From SMXL01 sp036985715 (GTDB taxonomy: Bacteria > Bacteroidota > Rhodothermia > Rhodothermales > UBA10348): DNA of 36,903 bases. Made by a program: the position numbers and the translations under genes. This document shows positions 33,601 through 36,903 of this stretch, one piece after another. Numbering within the stretch: position 1 is the first letter of the stretch; each line of letters begins with the position of its first letter. The notes under the pieces are model-generated. The model worked only from the letters and a program-made list of their open reading frames with translations, ran no database searches and was not told where the DNA came from. The stretch spans positions 1 through 36,903 of the forward strand of contig BTQE01000018.1 in the NCBI GenBank assembly GCA_036985715.1. The letters are read 5' to 3'.

Positions 33601-34838
33601 TTTATCAGGCCAGAGTTGACAATCGAAATCCCCTCCGCGTTCTGGAAAAGCTCAATTGAACTTTTTAACGTCACCTGGTCCTGGTTAATTAAGGCTCCCG
33701 GCAGACGAAAATCAATTCCATTTCCACCCAACAGTAGTTCTCCCGAGTCGACGACCAGATCGATCAGATAGTCCGATCCGTCTCCGGATGCCTGTTGGTC
33801 GATTAATCCAATTGAAAGTTTTCCTGCTCCATTCAGAATAATCTGGGAGTCTACATCGCCACCGATACCTAAAAACAGCAAATCGAGTTGATTAATATCA
33901 AGAATAGCACCTCCACTATGCCGGATGAGCGCTTCCGGGGCCAGACTCCCCTGGAATACCAGGGAAGCCTCGAACTGAACATCTGAGGCGGAAGGATCAA
34001 TTCGAACCAGGCCTCCATCGGGGTTGATTTGAACATCACCTTGAAAGCGAACTGGGCCTGAATTGCGAAACTCAAGAGTGCCCGTTGAAAGATTGAGCGG
34101 ACTCGGTACCGTCAAAAGTCCCGAATTCTCAAAAAAGAGCCTATTTCCCGCCAGGTTACCAGGTAAGGGATAGTTAAGTAGCCGTGATTCACCAGAACGA
34201 AACCGCACTGTTCGTGCGGCTTCCTCATATACAGGCGTCCCCAGTATGTCTATGTCACCGAATTCAATCCGGCTGTCTTCCGGGGCAACCTTCGCAGAAT
34301 TCAAGGGATTCACATATCCGGGATTTCCGACGGATTCGTTGATTGAAAGGCTGATGCCCGTAATATCAAGGGTCCCTGAAACGAACCGAAGTGTGTGAAC
34401 AAAATTAAGCAGGTCTGGCAAGTCCGCGTCGTCGACGTTTGCAATGCCCTCACCGATCGTCAGGTTTAAGGCTGATCCCTGTCGGAACTCAATGGCTGCA
34501 TTTCCTACGTCTATCTCGAACGAAGTCTCTGAGAATCTGATTTCATCCTCTCCTGCGAATGCATTCAGAACAAAGGTCATCCCTTTGCCTGCAATCGAAA
34601 AGGAAATACCGTCAGCATCATCACCAAAGAAATATTCTCCTGCCGCAATACAAACTTCGGACCCACCGGGGAGGGTGTTGTAGGCAAACTCGATTGAGCG
34701 TAGCGGGCTGGTAAGCTTGCCGGAATTCGAATCATCACCATCCGATGCATTCACATAGGCCGTACACGACTGCCCATTTGCAGAAGTGTAGACCAGGAGC
34801 AACAGAAAAACGAAAATACCGGCAGCAAGCTTTGACAT
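27603..34838 (-). CDS. Giant secreted beta-solenoid protein with T9SS C-terminal sorting domain
   Basis: 2411 residues from the ATG at 34838; a GTG five codons upstream (34853) is less likely. The signal peptide is LAAGIFVFLLLLVYTSANG. Residues ~25-75 carry a motif (YVNASDGDDSNSG, PLRSIEFAY, VCIAAGEYFFG) common at the head of secreted parallel-beta-helix proteins; the only cysteines in the mature part seem to be here. Most of the length is a long series of short beta-strand units rich in Gly, Ser, Leu and Ile (ALNLTIGEGI, TLTLTGNLTINPGARVEIL), as in filamentous adhesins. Near 1940 lies FFFPVGDEITYRPL, a module frequent in T9SS cargo; 2093-2246 resembles two DUF4397-like repeats. The last 86 residues are a T9SS type A sorting domain (NYPNPFNPRTTILYDLP, GTYLYRIRA). 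Predicted surface-attached or secreted; the specific role is unknown. Confidence 0.9.
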   Translation of the reverse strand: MSKLAAGIFVFLLLLVYTSANGQSCTAYVNASDGDDSNSGKLTSPLRSIEFAYNTLPGGSEVCIAAGEYFFGDDADGISFSIAGKGMTFVLNAFAGEDEIRFSETSFEIDVGNAAIEFRQGSALNLTIGEGIANVDDADLPDLLNFVHTLRFVSGTLDITGISLSINESVGNPGYVNPLNSAKVAPEDSRIEFGDIDILGTPVYEEAARTVRFRSGESRLLNYPLPGNLAGNRLFFENSGLLTVPSPLNLSTGTLEFRNSGPVRFQGDVQINPDGGLVRIDPSASDVQFEASLVFQGSLAPEALIRHSGGAILDINQLDLLFLGIGGDVDSQIILNGAGKLSIGLIDQQASGDGSDYLIDLVVDSGELLLGGNGIDFRLPGALINQDQVTLKSSIELFQNAEGISIVNSGLINLSSFHLTDSGTSSSASNDGIISGGPGSGIAILGSTVWAGSGSLPNLDVNGAASLGTGLTLTGNLTINPGARVEILSGSDVRVNGDVLSGDDSALIIGSEATLEIDGSSTFTSSSLTYSVNSLMVSGGSIELGSTTLLDVAGRIQFKGTGVRSISGVGPLSLPGLSITESDVRLGTSSTLRDLNITGGGLSIDNGADVTVSGTTSVSSGYFQTPSAGIIEFSGSVLISEGVLNLVGSNAVRFNDDFDWSTGSASFPLSGMVAAGNKTQLLTPSPSFVLPAFSIEGADTRAIVSGSITIDSDVHLNEGTLVLQTGSTLTLNGDLTRSAGILEGEAGTTLQLSGTGTTSLSGFSSLVLPKLEISGPSVNIGADLSLTGGVELIDGMLRINNGSTLSTGSSLVLASGAIDVGPSSRIRSDGYTELRSGSFTLLDGATFEVRGNITITETQVFAETGAFEFAGGTSQTFQYANDLSLGRLRSTTNGTSVSILDSGVLTLAETLRIEAGTIFGIGSNTVVFQGSGNTSGMHVDGVALSGTGVFRFVGPGNPSVSHFLSGAGMFASINVSLDDDTDHLRLTGPSPSFRFSGDVFFESGSIDAAGKLIEPSTSQAVPGIRINLEDSVGPPGRNDGGRFFDSTGELTFNPGLVPFDLAYSGRLNNIYVIGPEFQPGVTRNLEIDAFDATNTPPIFGLQLKDDAQINGSLRVIEGARLNLSAVDLTLAQPQTTHLIDGTVLGTGDLIVTGAGAKLVSPLQSGYIESILISSAQDESLVEIAGIQVIDRLHVLSGGAAATPPLPGAPVLRIREELRLTGGELDISRSIHVGDSGGSGTVALTGGRLRINDEVNIVLSPGTSFTATDPASISITSIGPGNLMSGGFIVFEGDGELASSTPIPRVRIAANANESTSDNLVLTGDTRIGELFIVNAGDVFLGNNVLSIDGGVFRLANSTAPFDETDALFGNGPGDSGELLITGSTRIELEQDLELHSVRFRIAAGTSDVIEFISLTETPRKMILDNQAFILESGVVDLGMNDLVLSGTTDGIFTALGGAVLLSSSVPVVPSKGGLFPTTPEQFPADDDRYGEVVLNGSGDASIRVGNGFTITNLTIDGTARLAADSSPISVAGRLVFGRFAGVFVLGGPDRLVLNDGATLLRRGAGTLTHPPLPLGEYDVFYDLDDGSHSNVDSGFGPGTLTTGFELTANPLAIRNLGILAGARFGFINTLEVTSDIQVSGAFSLFSGSVDFGPFVLSLASGAAMNLDEVDSDAPLSMESASGYIAQGPIDFRVNMRYRDFQMNDSILPAGIQVENFEANLGHALSNTNVDILLHRDLNVKTFQLNAISSDSRFDLNGHSVRANQTIDVAGGSLMSFQNSLLTSLDSVAIAEGSRVLGDVSIVAGGPTFIAGSFEGPSVTLSGDLFVTGSIDAGTSLTFTGTTQILESSHDLVVQDLNLSLEATSGNEPRTVLMVGREGPFAVILGGRLLLENGILETGGSRIVLPGSSSGFERSVSAATWSHVSGNVSRNAPERTTDTFFFPVGDEITYRPLALSFTTPRVPETELSVGHFGARPFGAEGLPLPVGENVTIRSILDFGWTVTSSEIIPVEQNYVISTRFEADGIDTPSDLRLLSRPSGSFSSAWSSTSLDHTIQTLPEGLELIASDIRGGLGPQSEILGIGYSSLGAAEAEFQFISAYPFEDAGNLQVEIGGIPVVSQLSFNSATSAASVFLSGTQAEQVPISIRDTTIDQDLFSGMITLAPGGRTIAALVLSVSGDPRLLSLSTDVLNNLQPDELGLGFIGAAPDLPIRGISLDGSNILEFESAVNPSIFAPIVISPQQHTIDLVQDVVVDYQDQYRFDFSGLGGEVSILLHSGFLNVPDPLGPDRAAGLWIVLSDGSVLPALPTTKVDPFGPASDLPGKFQLRGNYPNPFNPRTTILYDLPQAAEISLVVVDVLGRVVFSVDEGFVPAGSGRQISIDASRLASGTYLYRIRARTDDSVFVGTGKMVLVR

Positions 34839-34853
34839 TATATATAGGCACAC

Positions 34854-35530
34854 TTCACGGCACCCAGACTAGGTGCCAATCTCAATACGCAGACCCTTGG
34901 TTCAAGATCAAAAAAACGTCTGCAGGGGTGGCGCATTGACAAACAATACTACGTTATACGGAAGATGAATAGGATTATCGAAGTTCGTGGTCGTCGGTCT
35001 GACGATCAAACTTAATACAGGCGGTGAAGGATCCGATATTGAGCGCTCACGCCGACTAGACAGCGCGCCTGTTTCGGACGGAAGAGTTTTCGAACGATGT
35101 TGTTCAAAACGATCGCCAATCAGCACATGTCACGAAATCTTAAAGATGCCTGCTTGACTTTCGATCAGGGTGTCCGGAACTTGTTTCTACACAAAGAAAT
35201 GCGCGCAATTTTTTCTGTCAATGCGTCCAAATCCATTGGGTACCATGTCGTTATTGCGTGTACTTCTTCTTGTATCAGCCGATACGCCGTGTCCATACAG
35301 AGGGTCTGTGCACGGTTCTTAATCGGCGTAATTGCGTCACTTAAGCGTAATACAACTCCTTTTTGAAGAGATTGCTAACCCACCTTAGTCATTACCGGCG
35401 GCACGTGAATTCATGTGCGCGCCATTCGTATGTCTGTAGAACGGGTGAGCAGAATGTGGTTCGAAAACACTGCATTCAACACATTAATTCTTAGATCACT
35501 TCCAGGATGAAAAATAGAGAGGCACTTTCG
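34854..35530. other. Divergent intergenic region between two giant protein genes
   Basis: About 677 bp, with genes reading outwards on both sides, so it must hold two promoters. Open frames at 34908-35126 (minus) and 35097-35366 (plus) look non-coding: they have no recognisable family and no context. A palindrome lies near the minus-strand gene (34859-34877). Two GCGTAAT copies are at about 35326 and 35345. I saw no tRNA or other RNA gene. Confidence 0.5.
34859..34877. promoter_or_regulatory. GC-rich inverted repeat upstream of the giant T9SS gene
   Basis: GGCACC and GGTGCC flank seven bases (CAGACTA). It lies 21-39 bp before the ATG of the minus-strand giant gene. It could form a 5' leader hairpin or be an operator. 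The match is perfect but the arms are only 6 bp. Confidence 0.35.
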
Positions 35531-36903
35531 ATGAATACTCGAAGACTGCTACAAAGCTTCACAGTTCTTGCAACGCTGTTACTCATGGCCGTCGTGACGG
35601 TTGGAAATGTGCAGGCCCAGGACATTTACGTGAATTCCTCGGGCGGTAGCGATGCTGCATGTAACGGCTCGTCACCTAACGTGGCTACTATCCCAAACTG
35701 TCCGTTTCGGACAATGACGAAAGCGTTGGCGACAGCGACGGCAGGACAACTAATCGAAGTTGCTGCCGGAACGTATCCGGGAGGTCCCTTCGCATTTAGC
35801 ATCAACAGACTCACCGTCCAGGCGAGAAATGTCGGGCCAAACACTGACGTTTTCCTGACCGGTGGCGCCGTAAACGTCTCGGATAGCACCTCTTTTAATA
35901 GTGTAGGGGGTGTATTTTTCCCAAGTGGTGCGCTCAATCTGATTTTTGGAAGAATGTCGATTGATGCTGCCGGTACCTGGAATCATCCAGCCGGTGCGAC
36001 AATCACGCGGACAAATGGATCTATGTTTGGTGCGCCTCCTTCGTTTGTTGGCGCAGCGACGTTGGTTTACGACTCAGCCACACCTGATATAGATCAGGTT
36101 GCCGGAAACGAGGTTCCTGCCAGCCTCGCGGGTGGAACGCTGACGGTTAATCTGACCGGTCTTCTTACGCCCACGCTTCGTTTCCCAACGAGCTTTGTTG
36201 CGGGCGCTTCAACCATTGCCGGTACCAATACGGCTAACGTCACTTTCGACGGAACGCTTACGGCATCTTCTGTCACCGTTCTTGATGCAAATACGCACTC
36301 GTTCTTTGGAATCACCCTGACGGGTGGGGACTACACCCAGAGTGGCGGAGCTACGGTTACCGCAGGTGATGTCGACACGAATGGGAATAGAATTCTGCAC
36401 ACGGCGGGTTCGTTTACGTCGACCAAAACAGTCTTTAATGATACACCTGGTTCCAACGACGGGCTTGCAGGTGATGGAGGTATCGCCGCATGGATTGTTC
36501 ACTCCGGTACAACCATGAGCCTGAATAACATCGATCTTTCTAATGCAACTGATGCTGATGGTGCATCGGACACGTTCACGCAAACGATTCAGAAGATCAC
36601 GGGCGATCTGACTATTGGTGGTACAATTACAGAAGGAAGTACAACTGATGGAATAGCCGGAACTGATTTAAACTGGGTTGAGATTATCGTCGAAGCAGGC
36701 ACATTTGTCGTGTCGCAAAACAATACGGTCTCCGGTCTGGTTGACAACGATGCCGTTACCCCGGCAGGATTAGTATTCTCCAACGGTGGTACGCTGAACG
36801 GAGATGTTGCCAACTCGGGTACACTTTGGATTACGGCTGGGACACTCGATCTGACGATGCTTGCCGGTACGTTTACCCAGCTCGCAGACGTCAATGGCCC
36901 TGG
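35531..36903 (+). CDS. Large secreted repeat-rich protein, 5' part (3' end outside window)
   Basis: The frame starting at ATG 35531 stays open to the window end (457 codons seen). The signal peptide is LLQSFTVLATLLLMAVVTVG, with likely cleavage after VQAQ. The mature start IYVNSSGGSDAAC, then FRTMTKALATATAGQLIEV and AAGTYPGGPF, matches the head motif of the giant gene on the opposite strand. It then turns into Gly/Thr/Asn-rich short beta units (ASTIAGTNTANVTFDGTLT, GTLTVNLTGLLTPTL), the pattern of parallel beta-helix surface proteins. A C-terminal T9SS domain is expected but lies outside the window. Thr/Asn content looks higher than in the neighbouring giant protein, so it is a related but distinct architecture. 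Confidence 0.8.
   Translation, partial: MNTRRLLQSFTVLATLLLMAVVTVGNVQAQDIYVNSSGGSDAACNGSSPNVATIPNCPFRTMTKALATATAGQLIEVAAGTYPGGPFAFSINRLTVQARNVGPNTDVFLTGGAVNVSDSTSFNSVGGVFFPSGALNLIFGRMSIDAAGTWNHPAGATITRTNGSMFGAPPSFVGAATLVYDSATPDIDQVAGNEVPASLAGGTLTVNLTGLLTPTLRFPTSFVAGASTIAGTNTANVTFDGTLTASSVTVLDANTHSFFGITLTGGDYTQSGGATVTAGDVDTNGNRILHTAGSFTSTKTVFNDTPGSNDGLAGDGGIAAWIVHSGTTMSLNNIDLSNATDADGASDTFTQTIQKITGDLTIGGTITEGSTTDGIAGTDLNWVEIIVEAGTFVVSQNNTVSGLVDNDAVTPAGLVFSNGGTLNGDVANSGTLWITAGTLDLTMLAGTFTQLADVNGP

Noticed and set aside
34936..34959. TTGACA followed by TTATAC as a plus-strand promoter
   Set aside because: The spacer is only about 13 bp, and the next plus-strand gene starts almost 600 bp away.
34908..35126. 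72-residue minus-strand ORF in the divergent spacer
   Set aside because: No family, no start-site context, and low-complexity Ser/Arg/Pro composition typical of random frames.
35097..35366. 89-residue ORF in the divergent spacer
   Set aside because: Cysteine-rich, atypical composition and no family or operon context. A real small gene cannot be ruled out but is not supported.

Overview
The window looks like chromosomal DNA from a member of the Rhodothermota/Bacteroidota lineage, probably an aerobic marine heterotroph. The evidence is a very large secreted protein ending in a type IX secretion (T9SS) sorting domain, start codons mostly without a clear Shine-Dalgarno sequence, two ECF sigma/zinc-finger anti-sigma pairs, an E1alpha/E1beta/E2 pyruvate dehydrogenase operon, and a FadN-type beta-oxidation protein. 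This placement is inferred from gene content; no rRNA or tRNA gene was seen. I saw no insertion sequence, prophage, CRISPR array or integrase. The region reads as core metabolism plus cell-surface genes rather than a mobile island.

Layout. (1) 2-3703, plus strand: the 3' end of an ECF sigma factor, a membrane anti-sigma factor with C-terminal HEAT repeats, and two exported DUF4097 beta-solenoid proteins, closed by a good intrinsic terminator. (2) 3764-12532: a TetR-family regulator preceded by a perfect 17-bp palindrome, translationally coupled to an acyl-CoA synthetase, a fused 3-hydroxyacyl-CoA dehydrogenase/enoyl-CoA hydratase, a thiolase and a membrane FadE-type acyl-CoA dehydrogenase. 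Together these form a complete beta-oxidation set that is probably self-regulated. (3) 12698-15134: a CsbD-like small protein, a terminator, an acyl-CoA carboxylase carboxyltransferase subunit without its biotin-carboxylase partner, and a hotdog thioesterase. (4) 15302-19560: an FGE-fold lipoprotein without catalytic cysteines, an orphan CcmA-like ABC ATPase, ComF (minus strand), an unknown 81-residue protein, and a glycosyltransferase of the tRNA-queuosine mannosyltransferase (DUF3524/GTDC1) family.

(5) 19570-22769, minus strand: ECF sigma, zinc-finger anti-sigma, a DPM1-like polyprenol-phosphate glycosyltransferase and NADP-type isocitrate dehydrogenase. A 13-bp tandem repeat lies between sigma and anti-sigma. 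(6) 23117-27582, plus strand: pyruvate dehydrogenase E1alpha, E1beta and E2, then a metallophosphoesterase. (7) 27603-34838, minus strand: a 2411-residue beta-solenoid T9SS cargo protein. Across a ~690-bp divergent spacer, a second large protein of the same style starts at 35531 and runs off the window.

The metabolic genes connect. Fatty acids are activated and beta-oxidised to acetyl-CoA, pyruvate dehydrogenase supplies acetyl-CoA from pyruvate, and isocitrate dehydrogenase is the TCA step. The two sigma/anti-sigma pairs, the DUF4097 proteins, the lipoprotein, the polyprenol-sugar synthase and the giant T9SS proteins point to the envelope. The items most worth a second look are the bacterial DUF3524 glycosyltransferase with its small unknown neighbour, the sigma/HEAT-anti-sigma/double-DUF4097 module, the TetR palindrome, the 13-bp tandem repeat, and the divergent giant-protein pair.
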